Numbered from the stretch's first letter, positions 15,958 through 24,874 are shown. The stretch is 32,217 bases of DNA from Bacillota bacterium (GCA_030526325.1 JAUNCY010000015.1:1-32217); one strand, 5' to 3'. The notes: a model not told the origin generated them from the sequence alone. Numbers and translations are program-made.

Positions 15958-16798
15958 TTCCCGCCTTGCTGCCTTCCATCCTTTCAAGTTCCTGAATCAG
16001 AGATTCCTTCTCAATACGGATGGATTTTTTTATCTTCATGGACAGCTGCTCCAGCTTCTCATCCATATCGGGAGCTTTTTCCATATTAATTTCCTCAAAT
16101 CTGCTTCTGAATTCCCCTGCCTCGGTATATCTTTCCATCTTCTCAAGATCTCCTATACCGCTTAGTATTTGAGAAATAGTATTGGATTTATGCATGAAAA
16201 GATTCTGAGCGCTGATAATCTCATCCCTTATCTCCTGCATTTCCTTGTCCAGCATATAAACCTCGTTTGCAGTGCTCCTCAGTTTCTCAGCCACGTGCTC
16301 CGGAAGCTCCTCCTTGTATTTGTACCTGAGAGAGTGCTCCACCGTAGCCCAGAAATTCATTGCCATGGTTCTTATCTGGATTTCCAGAAAAACAAATTTC
16401 AGTCCTTTTATTGTAAAAATCGGATATCTTATTATCAGATGATAGCTTCGGTATCCGCTTTCCTTTACTTCCTTTATATAGTCCTTTTCAAGAACTATCT
16501 CCAGATCCATACCGTCTCTGGCATGAATCATTTCAACTATTTTATAAATATCGTCCTCGAACTGACAAATAATTCTGATGCCGCCAATATCGTCCATCTG
16601 ATCTATTTCATCCTCGCCGAGACCTAGCTTTTTAGCTTTTTCTATGATACTGGGAACCTGTTTTACTCTTCCCACAACAAACTCTATCGGCGAATGCTCG
16701 TTGTTTTTTCTGTACTCGTTTCTTATCCCCTTAAACTTGTTCTTTAATTCCTCAACCGCCGTCTCATAAGGCATAAGGAACTCGCTCCATCTTATCAT
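15950..16798 (-). CDS. Small alarmone synthetase (RelQ-like)
   Basis: This 282-residue single-domain (p)ppGpp synthetase moves pyrophosphate from ATP to GDP or GTP. DDIGGIRI (69-76), ESGYRSYHLI (113-122), EIQIRT (139-144) and HSLRYK (155-160) are the RelA/SpoT synthetase motifs. No HD hydrolase, TGS or ACT domain is present. The protein is about 70 residues longer than B. subtilis RelQ, and the extra C-terminus (about 200-280) is charged and helix-prone. GGAGG lies 9 bases before the ATG. It precedes the Nudix gene with an 8-base overlap. The degrading partner is not in view, although the Ppx/GppA protein at 2193-3092 might act on pppGpp. Confidence 0.93.
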   Translation of the reverse strand: MIRWSEFLMPYETAVEELKNKFKGIRNEYRKNNEHSPIEFVVGRVKQVPSIIEKAKKLGLGEDEIDQMDDIGGIRIICQFEDDIYKIVEMIHARDGMDLEIVLEKDYIKEVKESGYRSYHLIIRYPIFTIKGLKFVFLEIQIRTMAMNFWATVEHSLRYKYKEELPEHVAEKLRSTANEVYMLDKEMQEIRDEIISAQNLFMHKSNTISQILSGIGDLEKMERYTEAGEFRSRFEEINMEKAPDMDEKLEQLSMKIKKSIRIEKESLIQELERMEGSKAGNV

Positions 16799-16838
16799 AT
16801 GTATTTTCCTCCGAATAAATTATATATCATTGCGGCAA

Positions 16839-17528
16839 TCATGGGCAAGTCCCGCAAATAAGTCTGATGAATTCTCCGGTATCCTCCAGAGATTTAAGCA
16901 GATAATCGGCTCCGGTTTTCTCAAGATCCTCATACTTCATCCATCCCGTAGCAACCGCAATGCTTTTCGCCCCTATTTTTTTCGCACATTCCACGTCATA
17001 TTTTGTGTCCCCTATGACATAGATATTTTCTCTGTCGAAAGGCTTTCCCGCAAGCTGTCCCGCCTTTTCAACCGCAGCTTCAGCCGCGTCCCATTTTTCT
17101 CCGGGATAATCTCCGAAGCCTCCGAACTCAAAATATCCGTTCAGCCCGACACTTCCCAGCTTTATTTCCGCGCCCAGCCTGAAGTTGCTTGTAATCAGAC
17201 CCATATAGATATTTTCATATCCGGACAGGATGTCCAGAATATCCTTTACTCCCGGCAGGACCTTCTTTGTATTATTGTTTTCAACTGTTTCTTTCAAAAT
17301 CACCGCGAACTCCCCGATAATATTCTCCTTTTCCTCTCTAGGAATTCCGAATTTTTCCATAATGCTGTCCACCAGAGCAGAATCCATGGAGGTCCCCACT
17401 ATTACCTCTCCGCACGCATTGGCATGACCCGTTCTTCGTCTGAAGGTCTCATTCATGGCAATGGTGCCGTCCCGATAGCAGCTCATAAGAGTTCCGTCTA
17501 TATCCCAGAGCAAAAGCTTATTTTCCAT
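16839..17528 (-). CDS. HAD hydrolase, phosphoglycolate phosphatase-like
   Basis: This 229-residue haloacid dehalogenase-type phosphatase starts with LLLWDIDGTLM, the DxDGT nucleophile motif. It has a helical cap (about 15-90), LITSNF as motif II, and GDTKYDVECAKKIGAKSIAV as motif IV with its acidic pair. The layout matches Gph-like enzymes that clear 2-phosphoglycolate and related side products. The ATG at 17528 is preferred over an upstream start because GGAG lies 8 bases before it and it follows the radical SAM stop by one base. It lies 40 bp before the alarmone synthetase, in the same run. Confidence 0.87.
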   Translation of the reverse strand: MENKLLLWDIDGTLMSCYRDGTIAMNETFRRRTGHANACGEVIVGTSMDSALVDSIMEKFGIPREEKENIIGEFAVILKETVENNNTKKVLPGVKDILDILSGYENIYMGLITSNFRLGAEIKLGSVGLNGYFEFGGFGDYPGEKWDAAEAAVEKAGQLAGKPFDRENIYVIGDTKYDVECAKKIGAKSIAVATGWMKYEDLEKTGADYLLKSLEDTGEFIRLICGTCP

Positions 17529-17529
17529 A

Positions 17530-18444
17530 TCATTCTCTCCATTTAATTCCCTGCACACTGCCTCTCAGGCGCATTTCTTCCTCAATCATATCCCTCAGTT
17601 TCCACCAGCCCCGGCCCCAGTTGCAGAATACTGTATCCCCGTTGGGAACCCTGCTGGCAAGCCTCTGGACAGAAATTCCGGGTTTAAGGTACTCAAGAAA
17701 GTCTGCAGCCCTCTGAACGTATTCCTCCATGCTGCATATTTCTATCTCTCCGGATTCGTACATTCTGCACAGTTCGGTACCTTTTTCTATATAAAGAGTA
17801 TGCGTTTTTACCGTATCTATGTCTAATTCGGACACCAGCTTTGCCCCGTCAATGCAGTCCTGTCTTCCGTCCCAGGGCAGGTTTAATATAAGATGAGTTC
17901 CTACCGTAAATCCGTAGGACTGAACCCTCTTTACCGCCTCTGTGTACTCGGCAACAGTGTGTCCTCTGTTTATTTTCAAAAGTGTATCCTCGTTAACGGA
18001 CTGAAGTCCGAATTCGATGCAGACCTGTTTTCCCATGGCTGCGGACCTGATTGCGTCAAGAATCTCTTTCTCAACACAGTCCGGTCTTGTGGCAAAGCAA
18101 AGCTCAACTACGCCGTCGGTTTCCGCCGCCTGCTTTGCGTAGTCGTACATGATATCAGCAGGGAAATAGGTATTTGTAAAATTCTGAAAATATGCCACAA
18201 AAAGCTTAGCCTTGTACTTCGGTCCTATATAGTTTTTATTAATTTCAAGCTGCTGTCCGACAGACAGAGTGTTTGAGAGATTCTCGAATCCGGTGCCTTT
18301 GGCTCCGCAGAAAATGCATCCGCCTCTGCCCTTTGTTCCGTCCCTGTTCGGACAGGTGGCGGGCAGATTTACAGGAAGCTTATACACCTTTTCCCCGTAT
18401 TTTTCTCTCATCTGCCGGGCATATGTAAGATAAAGTTCTTCCAT
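17530..18444 (-). CDS. Radical SAM protein, YhcC/TIGR01212 family
   Basis: This 304-residue protein begins YLTYARQMREKYGEKVYKLP and carries its cluster ligands at C31, C43 and C46 (CPNRDG followed by GGCIFCGAKG). The wide first Cys spacing is the mark of the TIGR01212 (E. coli YhcC) family, related to the elongator Elp3-like radical SAM proteins. The reaction is not established. GGAAAGG precedes the ATG by a few bases. It overlaps nothing upstream but is followed after one base by the HAD gene, so it heads the long operon down to the methyltransferase. No promoter is obvious directly before it; readthrough from the P-loop gene past a weak hairpin is possible. Confidence 0.9.
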   Translation of the reverse strand: MEELYLTYARQMREKYGEKVYKLPVNLPATCPNRDGTKGRGGCIFCGAKGTGFENLSNTLSVGQQLEINKNYIGPKYKAKLFVAYFQNFTNTYFPADIMYDYAKQAAETDGVVELCFATRPDCVEKEILDAIRSAAMGKQVCIEFGLQSVNEDTLLKINRGHTVAEYTEAVKRVQSYGFTVGTHLILNLPWDGRQDCIDGAKLVSELDIDTVKTHTLYIEKGTELCRMYESGEIEICSMEEYVQRAADFLEYLKPGISVQRLASRVPNGDTVFCNWGRGWWKLRDMIEEEMRLRGSVQGIKWRE

Positions 18445-18467
18445 TACGACCTTTCCTGTAACACTAA

Positions 18468-18490
18468 ATAAGGGAGCTTTGAAAGCTCCC
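18468..18490 (-). terminator. Hairpin after the P-loop gene
   Basis: GGGAGCTTT (18472-18480) and AAAGCTCCC (18482-18490) form a near-continuous palindrome 14 bp after the P-loop gene stop. On the minus strand it is followed only by TTATTTAG, so termination may be partial and could let transcription pass into the radical SAM gene. Confidence 0.5.
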
Positions 18491-18503
18491 CCGATTTATA
18501 AAC

Positions 18504-18923
18504 TTAATTCAAAACTTCGTGAGTTTCAAGAATTCCCTTAATTTCTTCCGCTTCCGCGCTCACGCTTATAATGAATTCCACCTCATACTGCTTTGAAATA
18601 GCATCAAGTCTGTCAATAAATACTGAAATGTTGTCAAGAGAAATATTGGCATGTTTTGTAATGCTGTCGATAAAAATCGTGTCAATATCATGATCGGAGC
18701 TTATAATTCCGAGAATGAATCCTGTGAACTCATCTATATTTCCGAGATGCTGATAATCCTCGGCACATACAACTCTCATTCTGTAATTAAGCTCTCTGGT
18801 GAGACGTTTGTCATTGTTGATAAAAATTGTGCTTCCGTGGCTGTCCCTTACATGATCGTTAGCAGCATCAATCATCTTCTTAGTCTTGCCGCTTCCTTTC
18901 CTGCCAACCATAATCTTAACCAT
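18504..18923 (-). CDS. Small P-loop ATP-binding protein of unknown function
   Basis: This 139-residue protein has a Walker A motif GRKGSGKT at residues 7-14 and a Walker B-like strand DTIFIDSITK near 85-95. It is too short for a full AAA or RecA-type enzyme, and I see no signal peptide or membrane segment. Small clostridial proteins of this type are sometimes labelled PilT-like or thymidine-kinase-like, but nothing here supports either function. I start at the ATG at 18923, which has GGGGG about 10 bases upstream. A TATAAT at 18997-18992 on the minus strand could be its -10, with no convincing -35. Confidence 0.7.
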   Translation of the reverse strand: MVKIMVGRKGSGKTKKMIDAANDHVRDSHGSTIFINNDKRLTRELNYRMRVVCAEDYQHLGNIDEFTGFILGIISSDHDIDTIFIDSITKHANISLDNISVFIDRLDAISKQYEVEFIISVSAEAEEIKGILETHEVLN

Positions 18924-19055
18924 ATTTGTTCGACCCCCTGTCATCATTTATTTCTATAATAAACCGTTCGTGCTAACTTAATTTTAATATTATTATAACA
19001 GGAATATAACATAAATAATAGACTCTTAATTAAGATTTTTTTGTGACAGAAGCAA

Positions 19056-20075
19056 TTATCTTTTTTTACTTCGGAGCTGACCGCATGCGCCGTCAATATC
19101 ACTGCCCAATTCCCTTCTAATCGTAGTTTCTATGCCTCTTTTCCGAAGTTCATCCCTGAATTTTTCGGCTTCGGCCCGTTTTACCGCAGAAAAATTTTTT
19201 CCTATAACCCCATTGAAAGGTATCAGATTTATATGACAGTTCACATCCTTCAGGAGAACCGACAGCTCCTCCGCATGCCTATGTGAATCGTTTATTCCCT
19301 CAATAAGAATGTATTCAAATGTTATCCTCTTATTCGTTATGCGGGCATACTTTCTGCAGGCATCCATCAGCGCCGTTAAACTGTATTTTCTGTTTACCGG
19401 CATGAGACTGTTTCTCAGCGAATCGTTCGGGGCATGAAGGGATACGGCAAGAGTAACCTGAGGATACTCCTCCGCGAACCTTATAATACCAGGTACTATT
19501 CCGCAGGTAGATACGGTAATATTTCTCATCCCCAGGTTAAAGCCTCTTTTATCATTTATATTATTCAGAAATCCGGACAGCCGGTCGTAGTTGTCGAAGG
19601 GTTCTCCCACTCCCATGACCACCACGTTTCCCACTTTTTCGCCTATATCCCTGGAAACGGCGAGAACCTGGTCCAGTATCTCCCCGGAGGTAAGGTTCCG
19701 CTTCAGCCCGCCTTCGCAGGAAGCGCAGAAAGCGCAGCCCATCCTGCATCCCGCCTGAGTGGATATGCATACAGTGTTCCCGTAGCTGTATTTCATCAGG
19801 ACACTCTCAACATACTCTCCGTCAGGCAGACGGAACAGATATTTTCTCGTGCCGTCCTTCGCCGAAACCTGAACCGCTTCCGTTTCAAGGATTTCCGGGT
19901 CAGCCTGCTCCTTCAGCTTTTCTTTTAACCCTTTGGGAAGATTTTTCATTTCGTCAAAGCTTCTGACACCCTTGTGCATCCATTCGAAAATTTGAGCGGC
20001 TCTGAATTTCTTTTCACCCAGACTCAGCACAAATTCTTCAAGTTCGCCGAAGCTTAGACTTTTTATCTTTACCAT
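19056..20075 (-). CDS. rlmN: 23S rRNA/tRNA adenine-C2 methyltransferase
   Basis: This 339-residue radical SAM enzyme methylates C2 of A2503 in 23S rRNA and A37 in some tRNAs. The cluster motif is CRMGCAFC (C110, C114, C117). The second catalytic cysteine is C331 in GSDIDGACGQLR near the C-terminus. MGVGEPFDN and VSLHAPND are also family-typical. RlmN is favoured over Cfr by the sequence around these motifs and by the chromosomal context. I use the ATG at 20075, because GGAGGA lies about 11 bases upstream and the family normally starts close to that point; an ATG at 20093 is the alternative. It follows ileS after a short hairpin. Confidence 0.93.
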   Translation of the reverse strand: MVKIKSLSFGELEEFVLSLGEKKFRAAQIFEWMHKGVRSFDEMKNLPKGLKEKLKEQADPEILETEAVQVSAKDGTRKYLFRLPDGEYVESVLMKYSYGNTVCISTQAGCRMGCAFCASCEGGLKRNLTSGEILDQVLAVSRDIGEKVGNVVVMGVGEPFDNYDRLSGFLNNINDKRGFNLGMRNITVSTCGIVPGIIRFAEEYPQVTLAVSLHAPNDSLRNSLMPVNRKYSLTALMDACRKYARITNKRITFEYILIEGINDSHRHAEELSVLLKDVNCHINLIPFNGVIGKNFSAVKRAEAEKFRDELRKRGIETTIRRELGSDIDGACGQLRSKKR

Positions 20076-20100
20076 AAGTTTTTTATCCTCCATACAGAAC

Positions 20101-20120
20101 GGGCGGTCATAAGACCGCCC
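20101..20120 (-). terminator. Hairpin between ileS and rlmN
   Basis: GGGCGGTC and GACCGCCC form a perfect 8-bp GC-rich stem with a 4-base loop, 20 bp after the ileS stop. No U-run follows on the minus strand. It may be a weak terminator or an mRNA-processing structure that lets some transcription pass into rlmN. Confidence 0.45.
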
Positions 20121-20140
20121 CTGAAAATCATTTCTGTAAA

Positions 20141-23100
20141 TTATACTCTCTTAACTGTAACAGCGGCATCGTGTCCGTTGAGGTTTACCTTTTCCTCTCC
20201 GTCTCCGACTGTCAGAGAAACAGCAAGAGTTTCGCTCATAATATATTCCTTATAAGCTTCAACCGCCTTCTGAACATCTCCGTCCGATGAGTAGGTGATT
20301 TCGATATTGTCCATCATTTCGAAGTTGTGAGCCTTTCTCATCTGCTGCACCTTGGAAATGAATTCTCTTGCAATACCTTCATCCAGAAGTTCCTGAGTAA
20401 TTGTTGTATCGAGAATTGTGAACAGGTTGTTTTCCATGGATACCACGAAGCCTTCCTTAGCGCTGATGATAACATCAACAAGGTCTCTGCCCACAGCTGT
20501 CGGTTCACCGTTTAAATCGAGAGTTATTTCACCTTTTTCCTCGATTTCAGCTACAACAGCCTTAGCGTCAGCCTTTGCAAGAGCTGCTCCGAAAGCTTTC
20601 ACCTTTGCGCCCAGTGCCGGGCCTGCAGCCTTAAAGTTAGGCTTGAGGCTGAAGTTCATATATTTATCCAGGTCTTTTTCGAAAACCACATTTTTCACGT
20701 TAAGCTCTTCTTTAATAAGATCTGTCATATCAGCTATGAGCTCTTCGTATTTTCCGTCTACCAAGATTTCTGCCAGAGGCTGTCTAACCTTGATTCTTTC
20801 TTTTTCTCTTGCGCCTCTTCCGAGACCTACCAGTGCTCTTACGAGATCCATTCTCTTTTCAACGTGCTCATCTATGAGAGTTTCGTCTGCTTCAGGATAG
20901 AATGCGATATGAACGGATTCCTTTCCTGTAAGCTTTTTGTAAATCTCGTCGGAGATGAACGGTGCAAACGGAGCAATAAGCTTTGATATTCCTTCCAGCA
21001 CTTCATAAGTTGTGCAGAATACAGCCTTTTTATCTGTATTCATTTCTTCCTGATAGAATCTTCTTCTTGCTCTTCTGATATACCAGTTGGAGAGATCTTC
21101 TGTTACGAATTCCTGAATCTTTCTTGTGGTTCTCATATGGTCGTAGCTGTCCATTTCAGCTGTGACCTCTTTAACCAGCTTGTTGTACTTGGAGATAATC
21201 CATCTGTCAAGTTCAGATCTTTCATTGTACGGAACAAAACATTCTTCAATTTTAATGTCATCATTGTTCGAATACAGCACGAAGAAGTTGTAAACATTTT
21301 TAAGTGTTCCGAAGAACTTGCTCTGCACTTCGATAAGGCCGTCCTCGTCAAACTTTGTCGGGCTCCATGCAGGGGATACCTGAAGCAGATACCATCTTGT
21401 TGCGTCTGCTCCGTATTTGTCGAAAAGTTCAAACGGGCTTACTGTATTTCCTCTGGATTTAGACATCTTCTTTCCTTCCTTGTCCAGAATGAGGTCGTTT
21501 ACCAGAACATTTTTATAAGGTGCAGTGCCCTTTACAAATGCGGAAATCGCAAGCAGTGAATAGAACCATCCTCTGGTCTGATCGATACCTTCGCAGATGA
21601 AATCTGCCGGGAAGAGTTCTTCATCGAACCTGTCAGCATTTTCGAACGGATAATGCTGCTGTGCAAAAGGCATAGCTCCGCTGTCAAACCAGCAGTCAAT
21701 AACGTCTGTCACTCTTGTCATTACTTTTCCGCAGTGCGGACATCTGAAATGAATGTTGTCCACATAAGGTCTGTGGAGTTCAACTGTTTCGTCTATGTCT
21801 TCGATAGCTTTTTCGATAAGCTCTGCTCTGGAGCCTACGGATTCGAGGTGACCGCATTCGCATCTCCAGATATTCAGCGGTGTTCCCCAGTATCTGCTTC
21901 TGGAAATAGCCCAGTCGTTGAGGTTTTCAAGCCAGTTTCCGAATCTCTTTTCGCCTACGAAATCAGGGAACCAGTTAACCTTTTTGTTGCTTTCGATGAG
22001 AACATCTTTAATCTTTGTCATTTCGATGTACCAGCTCGGCTTAGCATAGTAAAGCAGCGGTGTCTGGCATCTCCAGCAGTGCGGATAGTTATGAGCAACC
22101 TTTTCCTTTGCGAATATCTTGTCTTCTGCGGCAAGCCATTTAATAATGTCCACATCGCAGTCCATTACAAATCTGCCTTCCCACGGAGTTGCGGTATATT
22201 TACCGTTTTCAGCTACCGGATTGAGAACCGGAAGTCCGTATCTCTTTCCTGTGTTGTAGTCGTCTTCACCGAATGCAGGCGCTGTATGAACAATACCTGT
22301 ACCGTCTTCAATAGTTACATAATCCGCAGTTGTGACGAAGAAGGCTTTCTTGTCAGCTTTTACAAAAGGCATAAGCTGTTCGTATTCGAGGTATTCCAGG
22401 TCTTTGCCCTTCATTTCCTCAAGCACTTCGTATTCTTCTTTGAGAACCTTTCCTGCAAGAGCTTTTGCAAGATAGTAGATGTTGCCGTCGGCATATTTTA
22501 CCTTGATGTAATCGATGTCCGGGCCTACTGTAAGAGCAACGTTGGATGCCAGAGTCCAAGGAGTTGTGGTCCATGCAAGGAAGTATTCGTTTTCCGCATC
22601 CTTTTTCCTGAACTTGGCGATAACGGTGTTTGATTTGATTTCCTTGTAACCCAGAGCAACCTCGTGTGATGCCAGTCCGGTTCCGCATCTCGGGCAGTAC
22701 GGCAGAATCTTGTATCCTTCGTAGATAAATCCTTCCTTGAAGAATTTGTTTAATATCCACCATACGGATTCGATATAGTTGTTGTCGAGGGTGATATACG
22801 GATTTTCCAGGTCGATGATATAACCCATTCTCTTGGTCATATCTCTCCACTGTTTTTCGTATGTGAATACAGACTCTCTGCACTTTTCGTTGAATTCCGC
22901 GATGCCGTATTCTTCGATTTCCGGCTTGCTGGAAAGTCCCAGCTGCTTTTCAACTTCGATTTCAACAGGAAGACCGTGAGTGTCCCATCCTGCTTTTCTC
23001 TTAACTTCGTAGCCTTTCATTGTCTTATAACGGCATACTGAGTCCTTCAGGGTTCTGGCCATTACGTGGTGGATTCCCGGTCTGCCGTTGGCTGTAGGAG

Positions 23101-23236
23101 GACCTTCATAAAATACAAAGGAAGGCATTCCTTTTCTTGTTTCAACACATTTTCCAAGTAAATCTTCTTTTTCCCATTCTGCGGCCTGTTCATTCTGATA
23201 TTCCGCTATGGGCTTTGAGGATAAATTTTCAAACAT
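20141..23236 (-). CDS. ileS: Isoleucyl-tRNA synthetase, IleRS2 type with GxHH motif
   Basis: This 1031-residue class I synthetase charges tRNA-Ile. In place of the usual HIGH signature it reads GIHH at 54-57 (GRPGIHHVMA). KMSKS is at 590-594, and the editing domain shows AWTTTPWTL (221-229) and HTAPAFGEDD (317-326). Cys pairs at 181/184, 387/390, 459/461 and 499/502 may bind zinc. Length and motifs place it with the eukaryote-like IleRS2 group. A subset of that group has GxHH in place of HxGH and has been reported as extremely resistant to mupirocin. AAAGGAG lies 7 bases before the ATG, and an isoleucine T-box controls the gene. No second ileS is in view. Confidence 0.97.
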   Translation of the reverse strand: MFENLSSKPIAEYQNEQAAEWEKEDLLGKCVETRKGMPSFVFYEGPPTANGRPGIHHVMARTLKDSVCRYKTMKGYEVKRKAGWDTHGLPVEIEVEKQLGLSSKPEIEEYGIAEFNEKCRESVFTYEKQWRDMTKRMGYIIDLENPYITLDNNYIESVWWILNKFFKEGFIYEGYKILPYCPRCGTGLASHEVALGYKEIKSNTVIAKFRKKDAENEYFLAWTTTPWTLASNVALTVGPDIDYIKVKYADGNIYYLAKALAGKVLKEEYEVLEEMKGKDLEYLEYEQLMPFVKADKKAFFVTTADYVTIEDGTGIVHTAPAFGEDDYNTGKRYGLPVLNPVAENGKYTATPWEGRFVMDCDVDIIKWLAAEDKIFAKEKVAHNYPHCWRCQTPLLYYAKPSWYIEMTKIKDVLIESNKKVNWFPDFVGEKRFGNWLENLNDWAISRSRYWGTPLNIWRCECGHLESVGSRAELIEKAIEDIDETVELHRPYVDNIHFRCPHCGKVMTRVTDVIDCWFDSGAMPFAQQHYPFENADRFDEELFPADFICEGIDQTRGWFYSLLAISAFVKGTAPYKNVLVNDLILDKEGKKMSKSRGNTVSPFELFDKYGADATRWYLLQVSPAWSPTKFDEDGLIEVQSKFFGTLKNVYNFFVLYSNNDDIKIEECFVPYNERSELDRWIISKYNKLVKEVTAEMDSYDHMRTTRKIQEFVTEDLSNWYIRRARRRFYQEEMNTDKKAVFCTTYEVLEGISKLIAPFAPFISDEIYKKLTGKESVHIAFYPEADETLIDEHVEKRMDLVRALVGLGRGAREKERIKVRQPLAEILVDGKYEELIADMTDLIKEELNVKNVVFEKDLDKYMNFSLKPNFKAAGPALGAKVKAFGAALAKADAKAVVAEIEEKGEITLDLNGEPTAVGRDLVDVIISAKEGFVVSMENNLFTILDTTITQELLDEGIAREFISKVQQMRKAHNFEMMDNIEITYSSDGDVQKAVEAYKEYIMSETLAVSLTVGDGEEKVNLNGHDAAVTVKRV

Positions 23237-23296
23237 ACTGTTCTCCTTTATAACATTTTATTTTTAACATCTTCACAGGGCACAGCGCCTTACCGT

Positions 23297-23335
23297 AAAA
23301 AAATCCCGAAAGCATGTTGCAAAACGCTCTCGGGA
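23297..23335 (-). terminator. T-box terminator
   Basis: On the minus strand TCCCGAGAGC (23335-23326) pairs with GCTTTCGGGA with one G-U or mismatched position, and is followed by TTTTTTT. It is the OFF state of the ileS leader. Confidence 0.9.
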
Positions 23336-23540
23336 CGACAAGTCTGCCGCGGTACCACCCAGTTTACATCCCCTATAATATACCGGATGTCTCTCTTTCA
23401 TGCGTAACGTGCATAAACGGGCAATCCTACTTCCTTCGGAATGCCGGCTCAAAAGTGATATTCGGAAGGTATCTCTCTGACGTTCTTTCAGCCCGGGAAA
23501 CGTCTCTCTGATAAAGAAAAAGTCCTTCTTACTGTCTTTT
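23297..23540 (-). ncRNA. T-box leader of ileS, isoleucine specifier
   Basis: The conserved T-box sequence TGGGTGGTACCGCGGCAG lies at 23361-23344 on the minus strand, followed by a terminator. Stem I contains the AGAGAGA purine motif and a specifier bulge in which ATC (23459-23457), an Ile codon, sits in GAATATCACT. Uncharged tRNA-Ile should pair with it and prevent termination. The leader is about 240 bases long and ends 60 bases before the ileS ATG. Confidence 0.95.
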
Positions 23541-23568
23541 TCGCTGCCTGTGGTTTTATTCATTTAAC

Positions 23569-23596
23569 ATTTTAATACACATTGAAAAGATGTCAA
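23569..23596 (-). promoter_or_regulatory. ileS promoter
   Basis: TTGACA (23596-23591) and TAAAAT (23574-23569) are separated by 16 bp on the minus strand. The -35 overlaps the stop codon of the RecX-like gene. Transcription would start near 23562 and include the whole T-box. Confidence 0.7.
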
Positions 23597-23970
23597 GAGT
23601 AAAAATCCTCAATATCGTACTCATACAGCAGTTTTTCAACAATTTCATCGATTATTTCCGGTTCAAAGCCCCGGTACGCCAGCTTGTTTATTATTCGTCT
23701 CACAAGTGCGTTCGAAAAGGGTTTGTCGGTTTCACTGATAATACGGTTAGCCTCAGTAAGGGCATTCTCCCTCTCTGTGGGAAGTCCCAGCTCCTCTGCC
23801 AGTTCAAATGCTCTGTCAATCATATCCTGAGGCGCTCCCAGGTTTTCAAGAACTGACATTATTCTGTTTCTGGATTTTCCTTCCATGGCAGCTTCTTCAA
23901 TAACGTTTACACAGTATTTTAATCTCTGTTCGCCCGATGCCGCCGCAAAGTCTTTTTTAAGTCTGCTCAT
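23593..23970 (-). CDS. RecX-like regulatory protein, short
   Basis: This 125-residue all-helical protein contains two units resembling RecX three-helix repeats: IMSVLENLGAPQDMIDRAF (about 37-55) and IINKLAYRGFEPEIIDEIV (about 93-111). RecX proteins bind the RecA filament and block strand exchange. The usual length is 150-260 residues, so this would be a short or divergent member, and recA is not in view. The ATG overlaps the transporter stop by 14 bases and has GGGGAG 7 bases upstream. The repeat pattern is suggestive, not decisive. Confidence 0.55.
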   Translation of the reverse strand: MSRLKKDFAAASGEQRLKYCVNVIEEAAMEGKSRNRIMSVLENLGAPQDMIDRAFELAEELGLPTERENALTEANRIISETDKPFSNALVRRIINKLAYRGFEPEIIDEIVEKLLYEYDIEDFYS

Positions 23971-24874
23971 TCTTCTTCTCCCCGAAATAATTTGTTCCGA
24001 TAACTGCAGCCAGTATTACTGCGGAGCAGATTATCCGGGCTGCGCCCAGCTCTTCTCCCAGTATAAAATGCCCTGCCGTGAGGGTTATTATCGTTCCCGC
24101 GCAGCCGAATACGCTGACCCGGACTGCTTCCAGATATTTCATCATATATGAGTTTATAAGTGTTGTAAGCATGGTGCAGGCTGCGCCTAAGTACAATATC
24201 GCTATTAAAAATCCCGGGTTTTTCATCAGTCCGAAGGTTTCGCCCAGAGTTCCGTTTACTGTTCCCTGTACCAGAATAACCGCTGTGTAGATTGCGAAGC
24301 CGAGGGCGCAGGAAACGAAGCTGATTTCCGCCGGATTATAGTCGTTTCTTATCCATCTTATATATACCACGTTTCCTGCCATCGAAAGGGCCGACAGGGA
24401 TATGAGGATTATTCCTCTTATGTCGGCTTCCACGTTTCCGCTGCCGTATGCGGATATGAAGGCCGCTGCAAGAATAGCCACAACAACGCAAATCCGCTGG
24501 GCGGCGTTTGGCTTTTCTTTTATGGTCAGTTCAGCCATTATCATCGTCACTGCGGGCTGAACGGCCATAATGATGCCGGCCTCCACGGAGGAGGCGTACA
24601 TAAGCCCGAAGAACTGGAATCCGAAAAAGCCTCCCGAGTACAGGAGGGCCGGTATCAGCAGCGGCCCGAGCTTCTTGCCCCGAAAATCCGTTTTAACCGT
24701 TTTAGTTCCGACAAGCACCGCCGCAAACAAAAAACCGGCGGCAAATCGGAAAAACAGAGACTCAAGGGGCGTTCCGTAAGAAAGCGCCGTCTTAGCTCCC
24801 AGAAACGAAAAACCCGTTGTCACCGCTCCCAGTACTGCTGCCAGGTAAACCTTTATTCCAGTATTTCTGTCCAT
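23957..24874 (-). CDS. EamA/DMT superfamily transporter
   Basis: This 305-residue inner membrane protein has about ten hydrophobic helices in two five-helix EamA repeats, beginning near GAVTTGFSFLGAKTAL and again near GIILISLSALSMAGNVVYI. Members move amino acids, nucleotides or other metabolites, commonly outward. GGAAGG lies 9 bases before the ATG, inside the end of the phosphopantetheinyl transferase gene (22-base overlap), which implies co-translation. Substrate not readable. Confidence 0.88.
   Translation of the reverse strand: MDRNTGIKVYLAAVLGAVTTGFSFLGAKTALSYGTPLESLFFRFAAGFLFAAVLVGTKTVKTDFRGKKLGPLLIPALLYSGGFFGFQFFGLMYASSVEAGIIMAVQPAVTMIMAELTIKEKPNAAQRICVVVAILAAAFISAYGSGNVEADIRGIILISLSALSMAGNVVYIRWIRNDYNPAEISFVSCALGFAIYTAVILVQGTVNGTLGETFGLMKNPGFLIAILYLGAACTMLTTLINSYMMKYLEAVRVSVFGCAGTIITLTAGHFILGEELGAARIICSAVILAAVIGTNYFGEKKNEQT

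Noticed and set aside
21653..22633. A 326-residue open frame on the plus strand
   Set aside because: It lies entirely opposite ileS, has no ribosome binding site and shows low-complexity Cys/Phe/Val-rich composition. It is an antisense shadow.
23273..23563. A 96-residue minus-strand open frame before ileS
   Set aside because: It covers the T-box leader, including the T-box motif and the terminator. The sequence is explained by RNA structure.
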